From positions 39,111,915 to 39,175,914 of the forward strand of contig CM060175.1 in assembly GCA_030549775.1 (NCBI GenBank): a DNA stretch of 64,000 bases, read 5' to 3'. Shown one piece after another: positions 46,721-60,904 of this stretch. Numbering within the stretch: the first letter of the stretch is position 1; the number at the start of each line of letters is the position of its first letter. The notes below the pieces were generated by a model. The model was not told the DNA's origin. It did no database searches and worked only from the letters and a program-made list of their open reading frames with translations. The translations under genes and the position numbers were made by a program. The stretch is from Tamarix chinensis. Lineage: Eukaryota; Streptophyta; Magnoliopsida; Caryophyllales; Tamaricaceae.

Positions 46721-46875
46721 TTTTTAATAATAAGAAAATAAACTACCAATGTTTTGCCACACATATACACATTATGTATATACAAAGTCATACCAAATAT
46801 GTAAAAAGAAAAGTATGAAATAAGGAAAACTTATATACAACACTTGGGTGTCCCAAGTGACAAAATGCAAGTCTT

Positions 46876-49800
46876 TCAACTCTCATAATTGGGAGTGGTA
46901 AGATCAACCACTTCCAAATTGTGCACTTGATGTCCTTCGTAGTAAGGTTTTAGGCGATGTCCATTGACCTTCCATATTTTTCCTGTTTTCTCACTCTTAA
47001 TTTCAACTGTACCATGAGAAAACACATTAGTTACAACAAATGGGCCGATCCATCTCGACCTCAATTTTCCTGGAAACAACTTCAATCGAGAATGATATAA
47101 TAAAACTTTTTGACCAATTTCAAAACTCTTTCTAAGAATGAACTTATCATGAACTGCTTTAGTTCTATCTTTATATCTCAATGTAGTTTCAAAAGCCTCA
47201 TTTCTTATTTCTTCCAATTCTTGTAATTGGAGTCTCCTATGTTTTCCAATTTCAGTTGACTCCATGTTACATTTCTTGACGGCCCAAAAAGCTTTATGTT
47301 CTAACTCAACTGGTAGATGACAAGGCTTACCGTATACCAGACGATATGGAGACATACCAATTGGAGTTTTGAAAGCTGTACGATAGGCCTAGAGTGCATC
47401 ATTAAGATGTAAGCTCCAATCCTTTCTTGTTGGTTTCACCATTTTTTTCAAGATTGATTTGATTTCCCGGTTAGATACCTCGGCCTGACCATTGGTTTGT
47501 GGATGATATGCTGTAGATATTCGATGTGTCACATGATATTTCTTTTATAGAGCTTCTACGGTTCTGTTGCAGAAGTGTGAACCTTTATCGTTGATGATGG
47601 CCCTTGGTATGCCAAACCTTGCAAAAATGTTAGTTTGAAGAAAGTCTGCAACAACCTTTGCATCATCAGTATGGGTGGCCTTAGCCTCCACCCATTTTGA
47701 CACATAATCAACAGCAACAAGAATGTATTTAAACCCGAAAGAAGATGGAAAGGGGCCCATAAAATCCATACCCCAAACATCAAAGATTTCGCATGCTATG
47801 ATAGGAGTTTGTGGCATTTCATTTCTAGGACCTAATCCCCCAGTCTTTTGACAGTTTTCACACGTTTTACAAAATTCATGAGAGTCCCTAAACAATGTAG
47901 GCCAAAAGAATCCACTCTATAGAACTTTATAAGCTGTTCGCTTGGGACCAAAATGTCCCCCGCAAGCATAACTGTGACAAAAATGTAAAATAGACAAGAC
48001 CTCACTATCAGGAATACATCTTCTAATGATTTGGTCGGCACATTGTTTCCACAAGTATGGATCGTCCCATACAAAATATTTTGCCTGACTTTTCATTCTA
48101 TCTTTTTGTGCTTTTGTAAAGTGAGAGGGAAATACCTTAGCTACGAGAAAATTTACCATGTCAGCATACCATGGTATCTCATTCCCAATGACATGAAGTT
48201 GCTCATCCGGAAATGCTTCATTGATAGGTGCTTCAACTTCAACTTATTTGATTAACCGACTTAGATGATCTGCTACTCCGTTTTCGATTCCTTTCTTATC
48301 TTTAATGCGTATATTGAATTATTGAAGTAGAAGAATCCATCTAATCAGTCGTGGTTTTGCCTCTTTCTTTGCTAACAAATATTTCAACACTGCATGATCA
48401 GAGTAAACAATTATTTCAGTTCCTAACAGATAAGAACGAAATTTATCCAAAGCAAAGACAATAGCAAGAAGCTCCTTTTCGGTAGTTGTGTAATTAAGTT
48501 GAGCTTCATTCAATGTGTGTGAGGCATAATATATCACGTGTGGCTCTTTCCCGATTCGTTGACCTAACACCGCACCAACAGCAAAATTAGATGCATCACA
48601 CATCAATTCAAATGGGAAATTCCAATCAGGTGGTTGAAGAATGGGTGCACTTATCAATTTTTCCTTTAAATAGTCAAATGATTTCTGGCATGCATCATCA
48701 AAATGAAATTCCTTTTGTTTTTGAAGAAGCTTGCATAATGGTTGGGCTATTTTAGAAAAATCCTTGATAAATCGGCGGTAAAACCCGGCATGCCCTAAAA
48801 ATGATCGCACATCTTTGACAGTTGATGGATAAGGTAATGAAGAAATAAGATCAATTTTTGCTTTATCTACTTCAATTCCTTTGGCTGAAATGACGTGTCC
48901 CAAAACTATTCCTTGTTGGACCATAAAATGGCATTTTTCAGAGTTTAGCACAAGATTTGTTTCCAAACACCTTTTCAAGATAAGGGTCAAATTACCTAGG
49001 CATTCTTCAAAAGTATCTCCATGGATACTAAAATCATCCATGAATACCTCGATAATTTTCTCCAGATATTCGGAGAATATACTTACCATACACCTTTGAA
49101 ATGTAGCTGGAGCATTACATAATCCAAACGGCATGCGCCGATACGCAAACGTACCGTAGGGACATGTAAATGTGGTTTTCTCTTGATCTTCTGGAGCTAT
49201 GGGAACCTGCACATATCCAGAATAACCATCAAGAAAACAGTAATAAGCATGACCCGCTAGCCGTTCTAACATTTGATCCATAAATGGTAAAGGAAAATGA
49301 TCTTTCCTAGTCATGGAGTTCAGTTTTCTATAGTCAACACATACCCTCCAACCATTTTGAACTCTAGTAGGAACCATTTCTCCTTTATCATTCTCCACTA
49401 CTGTTATGCCTCTTTTCTTTGGGACAACCTGAAGCGGACTTACCCAACTACTATCAGAAATTGGGTAAATGACTCCTACACTTAGCAATTTTAGAACCTC
49501 TTTCTTCACAACCTCCATCATTATCGGATTCAACCTACGTTGTATTTGTCTACATGGCTTCACATCTTCTTCCATTAAAATCCGATGCATACAAACTGAA
49601 GGACTAATACCCTTAATATCAGCAACTGTCCACCCCAAAGCTGATTTGTATTTCTTCAACACATTTACTAGTTTTTCTTCCTGATGAGATGTCAGTTCAC
49701 TAGATATGATAACTGGAAGGGTATTCTTATCTCCTAAGAATGCATATTTGAGATGGTCAGGTAAAGGCTTCAACTCCACTTCAGGGGGTTGTTCTATGGA

Positions 49801-52383
49801 AGGTACAGGCCTATCCACTATCAATGGTAAATCCACATATTTTCCAATTCTACTCGGACATGTTCCCAAAGCGGCCACTACCTCCTTGATTTCTTCATCA
49901 ACGTCATACAATTTGCTTAATTATTTTAATTTTTCAGTTGCTATTCCTTGTGTCAAAGTTATTTCCAAAGGATCAGCTGATGATAATTGGTACACCATTT
50001 TAGTTAAATTTTCAATGACATCAATCATAGATACCTCTTCACCATCTGCAGGAAATTTCATGGAATCATATATGTTAAACTTAATAATTTCACCATCAAA
50101 TTCCATGGTTAACACTCCATCATGGACATCAATTTTTGTTTTTGAAGTTTTTAGGAATGGTCTCCCTAACAAAATAGGTGATGGATTAGCCAAGCCATTA
50201 TCTTGCATATCTAACACATAGAAATCTGCAGGAAAAACCAACTCATTAACCTGAACTAAGACATCTTCAATAACCCCTTCAGGATATGTGTTAGATCTAT
50301 CAGCCAATTGGATAACAATACGAGTTTCCTTTAAAGGACCTAGACTTAGGGTGTTAAAGATAGATAAAGGCATGACATTTATTGAAGCACCTAAGTCAAG
50401 CATGCATTTTTCGTACCTTGTGTTTCCAATTTTGCAAGGTATAGTGAAAATACCTGGATCTTTGCACTTTGGTGGAAGTTTTCTTTGCAACATTGCTGAT
50501 ACATTTTCTCCCACACTTACCTTCTCATTCTCATTAAGTTTCCTTTTATTTGTACACAAGTTCTTGAGGAATTTCGCATACCTGGGTACTTGTTTGATCG
50601 CATCAATGAGAGGAAGGTTAACTTCTACCTTCTTGAATATGTCAAATATCTCCTTATCATGATTTACCTTCTTGTTTTTGGCCAACCTGCTAGGAAAAGG
50701 AGCAGGAATTTTTATAGGAGAATATGACTTACTCTTCATCGTCGGTTCTGAATCTTCCTTTATTTCTTATTCAACATTTGTTTCATCTGTGTCCTTGTTT
50801 GTGTTTTCTTCTTCATTCACTTTTCTTGGATCTGATAATTGTTTTCCACTGCGAGTTGTGATAGCACTAGCATTTTCCTTGGGATTTCTTTCGGTCTGGC
50901 TAGGAAATTTTGAAGAACCTTGTGCTTGCATTTTACCAAGGGAATCTGCTAGTTGACTCACTTGATTTTCCAAATTCTTAATACCGTTTCTGGTCTCTTG
51001 TTGGAATTGTAAGGTATTGGTAGCCAAAGATTTCACCAAATCTTCTAAAGGCATACACCCCGTTTGTTGTGAAACTTGTGGTGGAGGCATCGGTTGAAAT
51101 GGTGGTCTTTGCTGATTTGGTGGAATTTGGAAAAATTCGGGAGGTGGATTTGCTCCTTGCTGATTTTGATACATCTGTGGTCGGAAATATGAGTTACCAC
51201 TTTATTGAGTGTTTCCATACCTTAGATTTGGGTGATCCTTCCATCCAGGATTATATGTTGGAGCAAATGGATCATTCCTTTTTGGAAATGGTTGTCCTCC
51301 AATGGCGTTTACTTGTTGTTCTTCCTGCAAAGTAGGACACATATCAGTTGGATGACCTGTAAAAGAATAAATTCCACATACCTTGGCAGGAATCTTTTCT
51401 CCTACAACTCTTTCCACAAGAGCTGTCAAATTTGATACTTGCGTTTTTAATTCAGCAATATTGGTTTCTTTCACCTGTTGAGACATAGAAGTGTTACCCC
51501 TATTATAATATTGTGAGTTAGATGCCATATTAGCAATTAACCTTTTAGCTTCGATAGGTGTTTTATCAACTAAAGTACCACCACTAGCAGCATCTATCAT
51601 ATTGCGATCCATAGGAGATAAACCTTCGTAAAAATATTGTATTAATAATTGTTCACTAATTTGATGATTAGGACAACTACCACACAATTTCTTGAAACTT
51701 TCCCAATATTCATGTAAAGATTCTCCTCCATCTTGCCTAATACCACATATTTCCTTTCTTATATTAGTTGCTCTTGATGAAGGAAAATATTTTTCAAGGA
51801 AAACCTTCTGCATATCAGTCCAAGTGTTTACTGAGCCTGCTGGTAGATCATATAACCATTCCTTAGCAGCATCAGCCAAAGCAAAAGGAAAAGCTTTGAG
51901 TTTAAGTTTTTCTACACTTACTCCATTCGGTTTCATACCAGAACAAGCTATATGGAATTCCTTGAGAAATTTATTTGGGTCGGTGAAATAGCTTGAACCC
52001 ATGGAATTGTTGTCATTAAAACCTGTAAAAATAGGTAAGGCTCGTATTAGTCCAGGTTTGATTTCACAAGTATCATTATCAGCAGGATAATTAATGCATA
52101 AAAGATTAGGGTTGAAGATAGGAGCAGCTAGCTCCTTGAGAGTTCGCTCCGCCATCGGTGGATTAATGTAGTAAGGTGTACTACACAAATCCTCTATGTC
52201 GTCTTCTTCCAAGTTTGTGGAACTTTCTTCAAAAGGTGATGGAATCTGATTAGCTTGTTCCAACTTCCTTCTTGTCCTAGTTGCAATTGGAGAAGATGAG
52301 TTTGGATCTATGGCTGGAATAATTTGTCCTTGATGCTCGATCGTAAATGATCTCAATTGTGAATGCCTGAAGATTACACACAA
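46876..52383 (-). pseudogene. Athila gag-pol, one frame with eight in-frame stops
   Basis: One minus-strand frame runs from about 52383 to 46876 and is broken only by stops at 51202, 50767, 49921, 48319, 48244, 47917, 47545 and 47389 (lowest base given). Gag: MAERTLKEL at 52155 is the first good ATG; capsid follows, then a knuckle CGIYSFTGHPTDMC whose second Cys is Tyr. Protease: LDLGASINVMP (about 50330). [11 protein letters not shown] (about 49050). RNase H: near 48560-48330. Integrase: HHCC finger (48000-47840), first Asp in WGMDFMGPF, second in INDKGSHF, Glu in [10 protein letters not shown] (about 47470). The C-terminus reads [20 protein letters not shown] and RWIGPFVV. The parts are well preserved, but no full polyprotein can be made. 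Confidence 0.93.
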
Positions 52384-52476
52384 TCAAAGATTAGATGAGG
52401 TCACGTGAAGAATTTATCAAAAACTAAAATAAAAAAAACTACAACAAAAACAAAACTAGAGATTAAAATTGCCAGT

Positions 52477-52494
52477 TCCCCGGCAACGGCGCCA
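52477..52494 (-). other. Athila primer-binding site, Asp-tRNA type
   Basis: On the minus strand TGGCGCCGTTGCCGGGGA, just after the 5' LTR. This tRNA-Asp-complementary site is typical of Athila. Confidence 0.92.
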
Positions 52495-52500
52495 AAAATT

Positions 52501-54034
52501 TGATGCACTGTCGTATACACAACAAATTTAACAAATAAATCCTAATCCCCAAATACGTAGTATATGGCAAGAAGGAGTCGAACCCACAAGGAATGATGTT
52601 TTAATCACTAATTTTGCTATTGATGTTATAAACCCGTTTGTACAATTTTCATTGATTCCTAACTAAATTCAATTATACTAAGGCTTTAACCACGACTTTA
52701 CAATTAGGGAAGGATTGAATTGGTGATGGAATTAAAATGCCATACATTTACATAAAAGAATGATTCTAAATAGTTTAATGTTGACTTAAGAAATTCAGAA
52801 TAATAATTTCTATACTTCCTCTCAACCTTAATAAATTGAATATGCTCTCAATTTATTTTTGTACCCAATTAATAACCTAGGTTACGAACACTAGATTCAA
52901 TTAATGGTAGCATTATGAACGGAAAGTAGCCAACTACAATCATAATCACACAAGCTCGGATCATGCAATTGCACGAATTAATGGTCTTTTTGCTACTATA
53001 GACAAATTAATTAACAATTTCGGATTAATTTCATTGTCTTAGCAAAGACTAAGTCCTAAACCAAATAGGTGATCAATCTAATCAGTTCAAGAATCTTAAT
53101 CTATGATATGGAATCATTCAATTCAGACCATTAATTCAATTAAACCTCATGTAGAATCAAACATTTAAATTATGAAATGATAATTACGTTATGATTCCAT
53201 CTTCAATTCATCCTACCCTGTTCTACTTATTCAAATTTCTGCATACTCACAATTCATACAATTATACAGAAATACTAAAAGTTAATGACAATAACACATT
53301 CACAAATTCTATTATTTCAACAATTAGATAACAATGAAATGATCACAAGTAAAATTACATAAAAACTACTTAGATTCTGCAAAATGGAAATACAGAAATT
53401 TACAAAGGAATAGAGGAAACTTATCAATTGAAGTGCATAATGTCAAATCATCAATAGAATTCAAGAAGATCAAAGATTGGAATTGTGCATTACATGTATG
53501 TTCTAAAGGAATAAAGGAAGAAAAATACATTCGATCCTTTTTCTCTCGATATCCCGAACTCTGTTTTCATATCCAATTTTATCAGAAACAAGTCGCGTGG
53601 CAGTTACACATTTTTAATCGAAAACACGGTCCGTGTTTATGAAACACGGGACCCCCGTGTTTTCTTCCAACCGTTCTGCTGACAAAGCTTTACCGACCGC
53701 CATTCGGGATTAATAACACGGTCCGTGTTATGGAAACACAGGACCCCCGTGTTTTTGACTCTTCCACTCAATTCCTTTGAAAGTTTGAGCTTCACTTCTC
53801 TTGATATATTTGTTCCCTTTCCAACTTTTCTCTCCTTGATTCGGCATTTCTTGATGTGTTCTCTACTTGATTTCTTCTTCTCATTGATTTCTCCTTGAAT
53901 TTCTTCAATTCTTTTCTTTCCTGTAAAACTTATTCAAAGGAGGAAAACTCGACGAAAAGATTAAATCTAGTAGAAATTATGAGGGATAAATGATATTTTT
54001 AGACATGAAAATAATCAATAAATCTTATCTATCA
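52501..54034 (-). repeat. 5' LTR of Athila (right copy)
   Basis: 1534 bp, same length as the left copy. The four differences I found lie near 52517, 52609, 52923 and 53260. CCTCA follows at 54035-54039. Confidence 0.95.
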
Positions 54035-54039
54035 CCTCA

Positions 54040-54613
<574 letters not shown>

Positions 54614-57600
54614 TGTAACATCCCAAAATTTATTACATTTTTTTAAATATAATTTTATAAAAACCGTAAATTGTGGGAATGTTATCGCCACACTTATTAC
54701 TAGACCGGTTCACACCTACCATTCCAATACCAAGTGCTAAGGCTAAGAAAATATTTCTATCAAACCATAACAATACGTACATCAAGGTTCACAAAAACAA
54801 CAATCAGAGTACGCATGAATTATTACATAACTGATATACGAGGGATAGTTTCTTAAAGTAGAAAGATGTTCATGACATTAAAATTGTTTCTAGAATTCAT
54901 AACATAGTAAAAAGGTAATAAGGATAATAATAGCATATGAAAGGAAAACTGGCCACGCCACTTTAAAGGTAAATCCAGCCCATAATCAACTCTCGCCCAT
55001 GCCTGATGCCCCATATACATCAATATCATCAAAGAAGGCATCTTCAACCTACAACACGTTAGACGGGCCTTTTGCTTGTGGGAATGAGTAGCACCCATAA
55101 AAAGGGTGATCAGTATGCTACATACTGAGTGGGGTAACCGTGTACTAAGGCCAACATACAAAATTCACACAAACAATGTATAATAGTAAAAGAGTATAAA
55201 GTCCAACATAATAACACAAAGGCAGATGAATGCTCAGGTGAAAATGCCAAGATCTAATTTAGTCCAGATTAGTTACTTCATTAATCTTTTATCGAATTTT
55301 TTTTTACATCATGCTCTTTATAAAGTCCATACAAGTATGGGAACCCCACTATTTTAGCCGGTGGATTGGTCTCCAGGGCACTCCGGCACCTGACCATTAT
55401 TTTAGTCGGTGGATCGGTCACTAGGGTAACATACCCTACCACTATTTTATGTTGGTGGATCGGTATAACCCCTTCTCGTATGGTGTTCCAATATACGTAT
55501 TAGTGTCTTTTATATATATTAGCAAACTGTAGGGTTTGGTTTATTGAGCTCGGAATCTCCCACTATTATAGCCAGTGGATTGGTTACTAGGGTAATATAC
55601 CCTACCACTATTTTATGCCGATGGATCGGTCTGGGCCCGGCTCAATGCTCTTCCACTTTACGTGATTAATGTCTTATGTATCTTATTTAGAAATTTAAAC
55701 CCTAGACATGCATGACTAACTTCCTTTACACTTATTTCCCCCAAAAGAAACCATCTCACTTACAAGCCCATAAAGCCCTAATTGAGCCCATCCTTCTTCC
55801 CTCTTTATTAGACTTACATTAGAGTCCATCTCCCTATGTATGGACCCAATCCCACTACTTTGTCACCAACTACCCATTCACTTCTTCACTAACACACTTT
55901 ACTTCACCAAACACACACCCCTAATACCATACTAAACCTTAACCACCACACAAAACCCTAGACCATCTATTATAGACCCTTATATTATCCCACGTACTAT
56001 TTGTCATGCAACCCATTCAAATGCCCAAACAACCCTTTCTTCACTTTCCTCACATCTTAAATTAATTATTCATACTTAAAGTTTATCCCCATGCAAACTT
56101 TATATCCCCCATGAAAACCCTAGCTCCATGCAAACCCTAGCTTCATGCAAACCCTAACTCCACATTATTACACTCCACATCATCATTTTACAACCTATCA
56201 TGCATGCCTTATGGGTCACACTATACCACAATAACAAACACAATCCATACACATAATACATGTGCTACAAAATATCGTAGAAACATACCTCAACTCCACG
56301 TCATATTGCATATATAATCATCATAAAAATACGCATGAAATACATCACATCTCATATCACATGGTATGGAAGCATGTAAAACACATTACACATAAATGAC
56401 CTTAGTTACACCCTTACCTAAAATTTCTCTGGTCTTGGAGTAAGCTTTTATACATCTTTAGGGCTTTGACTGGTCTCACCTATAATGAGGAAAAAACTAT
56501 AATTAGATTCCCTCCTACTAAAAATACCATTATTTACTAACTTATCCTAATACTAGGTTTTTAAATAAAATAATAATATACTAATAATAACTATACGAAA
56601 TAATACCAAAAACGCTAATACTAATATTAGTATGATTCAAAATGGATGATGGTATAAGGGCTTCTACCCTCCACCCAAAATAATAATAATAATATCATTA
56701 AGGCATTATTAATAAAAATAGTACTAATAATAGTAATGAAATAATAATCGAATTATAAAATAATGATAATACTAGTAATAATAATAATAATAACAATAAA
56801 ATGACTTAATTAAAGTAATATAAGGTAGGGTTTTCAACTCTACTCTAAAATAGTAAAAGTACAATTAGTAGTAGTAGTAATAATAATAATAATACTGATA
56901 ATAGTATTAATAGTAATATTAATACTAAAAATAATAGTAATCGAACTATTTAATTAAAATAGGGCTTCGACCCTTTAAATAAATGATAATAATAGTAAGA
57001 ATAGTAGTAGTAGTAGTAGTAGTAATGATGATGATGATAAAACTTATAATATTAATAATTCAAAACTAATAACCCAAATAATTAATATAAACTCTCAACC
57101 CTGCTAAGAAAAAATAACATTAATATTAAACCAAATAATAATAATAATAATAATAATAATCAAATAAAGGTTAAAAATTAAAATAAAACAGAATAAGCTT
57201 AAATAAATAGGGGACAAGGGCTGAGAGGGTCTAGGGTTTCACCTTGGGTCGGCGGAGATAGGTGGCATCGGTAGTGGTGCACGACTGCTGGCTGGACAAG
57301 AGGATAGAAAAGGAAAAAGTTGAGATTTGAGAAGAAGAGGTGGATAATGAGGGTGGTGATTGAGGTGTTGGTGGTAGCCTAGACTAAGATGAGTAAAGTG
57401 AGGGTGGTGGCACAGCAAGTAGCGGTGGCGTACGGAGGTAGAGGTGGCGGTCGAAATGGAGAGAAAGAGAAGAGAAAGGTAGAAGAAGGTAGAGGAGGGT
57501 TGGTAGCTGCTTTTGGGCGGTGCAGAAGACAGTTATAACGGCGGATGTGGTGGCAGATGGTGCTACGAAGGGTAGCAGGTGTAAAAGTTTGGTTAGTTGA

Positions 57601-58728
57601 GAAAGGAACTTTGCACGGCTATGGTGGCTCGTGTAAGAAGAATCGAGGGATATGGATGGTTCAGTTAGTTAGACGACGGTGTAGGGAAGACTTAGGTGGG
57701 TAGAGCTGGCAGCGTAGTTGGCTGACCGTGGAGAAAAGGGCGTCTAAAGTTACGGTGGTGCACTAGGTAGGTTCTTAGGGTTTTAGGGGAAAAGTTTTAA
57801 GATCACTTAATAAGGGGGTATTTATAGAGTTTGGAGGGGAAAGTAGGGTTCTGAGGGTCAGTAGGAAGGTAATGTAGGTAGGGTTTGGGGTAGTCGGAGG
57901 CATTTATTGGCCAGTGTAAATTGAAATCGTTGTTAACCCTTTGTATAGGAAATGGAGGGTTTTGCGCGAAAGAAAAAGGAAAGTGGGTTAGGTTAGGTTG
58001 AACTACGATTCAAGGGGAAGAGAAAGAGAGGAGAAACGTGGTCAAGTCAAGTGTAGCTGGCAACACCATTTTTGGAGGCGATGAAGTTATAGGTTGACCA
58101 CGGAGGAGGAAGGAGGAAGAATAAGGTGAACCGACTGGCTATGGGAAAAAGAAAGAAAGGAAAAAGAAGGGAGAAATGAGCAAGTTATTAAAATTTTAAA
58201 TGGAACGCGACGTTTCAAGGGAAAAGACGCAAGACGTAACGCTCTGGCTGCCGAAGAAAGAAAGTAAAGAAATGGGAGGATGAGCCACGAAAGAGAAGGA
58301 AGAAAAAGAAGAGAAGGGGCCACATACATGCCCAATCGGAAGAAAGAAAGGAAAAAGAAAGAAAAGAAAGAAAAAGGAAGAAGGAAAAAGAAAAAGGAAA
58401 AAGGGAAAAAGAAAAATTTAAGTAAGTTGGGGTTAACTAAAATAGTTAGAATATTTTGGGTATTTAAAATAAAAATATTTTAAATAAAATAATATTAAAT
58501 TTCATTTTTAGGTTAGTTTAGGATTTTTAAAAGATTTTTCCTAAATTCCTTCTTAATTAGCAAAATGCCCAAATTTTACTTTATAAAATAGTTTGTAAAT
58601 TTCCTCTTAATTTGCCCTAAATAATTTCTTCCTATTCCAATAAAAATAATCAATTAAATTAATTCCCTAACAAATCCTTATTTAATTATAATTCTTAAAA
58701 TAAATATTTTTGGGGCATTTTAGTTACA
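54614..58728 (-). repeat. candidate 4.1-kb LTR or long repeat, right copy
   Basis: On the plus strand it begins TGTAACATCCCAAAATTT and ends GGGGCATTTTAGTTACA, giving TGTAAC...GTTACA ends. It contains the CCACTATTTTAGCCGGTGGA motif block (55344-55630), AAT/AGT trinucleotide stretches (56620-57165) and a purine-rich zone (57240-58420). A Tat-type pol end on the minus strand at 63114-63561 makes it plausible that this is a 3' LTR read on the minus strand. No target duplication is visible, and the orientation is inferred. Confidence 0.45.
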
Positions 58729-59911
58729 CTGGTTACAGATTCAAGCTTTGATTAGCAAAATCAATACCTAAAAATATTACCAATACTTATCATATTAGAA
58801 ATAGGAAAAACCAAAAGGATAAAGCTTTATCAAAAATTAATTAAAGACATACTATTATTAACCATTATTATACCTCAACAATTAACCCAAATAAGGTCTA
58901 AATAATGCGGAACTTAGGCTGCATGAGCAGCGTGAGCCATATGCATATTAGAAGGGGAAGAAGGATCAAAGGAGGGAGTTGGGAAAATGGAGGAAGTTGG
59001 TTTGGGTTGGGGGTGAGGTGGAGAGCAGTTGGAGGGGAGTTAGGGTAGAGGCTTGATATAGGGGTAGAGTGGGGGTGTAGGTGGTGGTCGGGGATGGATT
59101 ATCGGTTAGCAAGGGTGATGGCTGCCGGGCTATGAAGTTGGTTGTAGGGGTGGTGGAGGACAAGAAGGAAGGGAAAAGAAGAAAGAAAAGGAGGAGCTGT
59201 ATGGCTAAGTTTTGGCCAAAGGAGGTAAGGGGGTGGTAGAGGAGGTTGTAGGGAGTAGATTGGTGGCTGTGGGGGCAGTAGAAGAGCCAGAACGGCTATG
59301 GACGATGGTGGTGTAGGGAGGAGGCTGAGAAGGGGAAAGAAAAGGAATAAAATAATGGTGGCTGCAAAGGGTTTGCGGGGGTTGGCTTGGTGGTGCAGGG
59401 TGGTAGTTGGGGTGGTAAGAGGTGGTGCGGGTGGATGGTTAGGCGATGGTAGTGACGATCGAGGGTGGCAAAGTAAAAATAGGGGAAGGAAAGGAAATGA
59501 TAAGAAAGGGAGAATGGGGGGGGTCAGGAGAGGGAGAACGTGAGATTGAATAGGGCAGAAATGAAGTAGGAGAGAAGAAGAAAAAGGAAAGGGAGAGGAG
59601 GGGAGGTAGGACACTGGCTAGATGGCTATGGTGGTATGCGGTAGAGTGGCAGTTGTAGGGAGAGGGAGAAGGAAAAATGGAAGGCATGGGGGGAAGGTTG
59701 TAGGCTTGGGTTTGTCTGAAAATGGGATGAAAAGGATGGGGAGAGAGGGAGAATGAGAGCGAGTTACATGCGGCAAATGGCAAGTGGCAAAGGTGGCAAT
59801 TGTAGGTTGTAGGAGGGGCAGTTATGGCATCTTTGATGGTTAGGGAAGGAGGGAAGAAGAAGAAGAAGAAGAAGAAGAAGAAGAAGAAGAAGAAGAAGAA
59901 GAAGAAGACGA

Positions 59912-59958
<47 letters not shown>

Positions 59959-60904
59959 GGAGAAGGCCGACCAAATGGGGAGAAAGGCACAAGGGGAGGG
60001 GGAGGAAATGGAGAAGTTGGGCTGGCCTAGTCAGGGGGAAGGAAGAGAAAAAAGAAAGGGAAATGTGGGCTGGGGTGAATGGCGCCGGAGAGGGAGAAGG
60101 AAGGGGGATAGAATGGGCCAACGACCCAGAGCGCGAGGAAGGGCAAGCCAAAGACCTGAAGGAGAAATAGAAGAAAAGGAAAACAAAGGAAAAAAAGAAA
60201 GAAAAAGGAGAAAGAAAAAGGAAAAACAAAAAATAAAAATGGGGAGAAATAAAATAAAATCATTTTTAGAATAATAGAGCTTAATATTTTTTTATAGATA
60301 ATTTAATTTATTATAATTTAATATATTAGTTTGAAAAGAGTAATTTTAGTAAAATATTAGTTTGGAAAATTATTTAAATAAAATGAGTATGATAAAATAA
60401 TAAAATATTTATTTTAATTTATAAAATATTCATATCCATTTTTATATGCTTAAAAATCCACAAAATAATTAACTTAAATAAATTTAAAAGTTAATTTGTC
60501 CAAAATAAAGGCTATCTATTAAATTATAGGCTTTTAAAAATTTTAGGCTATTATATAAATAGTTGAGGCATTGTAAAAGGACATGGATAAAGGCACAGAA
60601 AAAGCAATATTTAACACCAAACTAAGGTATGTTAGTGGAGTTATTGATAAATATCTAGTTAGTGAATAATTTTCTCATTACAAGAAGTAGCTTCAATCTC
60701 AATGGTATGAATATGGTGATTCTACTGTGTATTCCTAATTTAAAATATCAACATAGTTGTTCTTGAAGGGTTTGAGGAGGTTGGGGTGATAGTGAAGAGG
60801 ATGATGATTCTTAGAAAGCCTCCATCCTTCACACATTTATTTAATTGTGTGGCCCAAATTTATGTTTTTCATATAGATTGGTTTTCTCCCCCTTTCCTCA
60901 TATC
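58729..60904. other. purine-rich then AT-rich non-coding stretch
   Basis: 58960-60235 is strongly purine-rich on the plus strand (GGTGGTGG, GAAAGAGG words), so the long frames on both strands are low complexity. 60250-60600 is AT-rich. The composition resembles the purine-rich zone at 57240-58420 and, in reverse, the start at 63562, so it may be part of another copy of the same long repeat. Confidence 0.45.
59853..59957. repeat. compound microsatellite (GAA)n(GAAA)n
   Basis: GAA repeats at 59853-59908 switch to GAAA repeats at 59910-59957. Confidence 0.96.

Larger units (their letters stand above)
41499..54034 (-). mobile_element. young full-length Athila Ty3/gypsy element
   Basis: 12,536 bp on the minus strand, flanked by a perfect CCTCA duplication. 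LTRs are 1534 bp each and differ at only four sites that I could find, all transitions. It has an Asp-tRNA primer site, an Athila-type gag, one gag-pol frame (gag to 46876), a palindrome-rich tandem array, an intact extra ORF of the Athila ORF-1 family, and a G-rich polypurine tract beside the left LTR. Primer type, LTR size and extra ORF all point to Athila. The gag-pol frame contains eight in-frame stops and no frameshift. Confidence 0.96.

Noticed and set aside
5410..52383. Reassigned stop codons (alternative genetic code) to explain the in-frame stops
   Set aside because: All three stops occur at such sites and at different expected residues (Gln, Arg, Trp, others), while ARP4 and the intact Athila ORF end and read normally; nonsense mutation is simpler.
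59099..60274. Long Ser/Phe/Pro-rich or Lys/Glu-rich frames on both strands
   Set aside because: They are translations of purine-rich simple sequence and microsatellites; composition explains their length.
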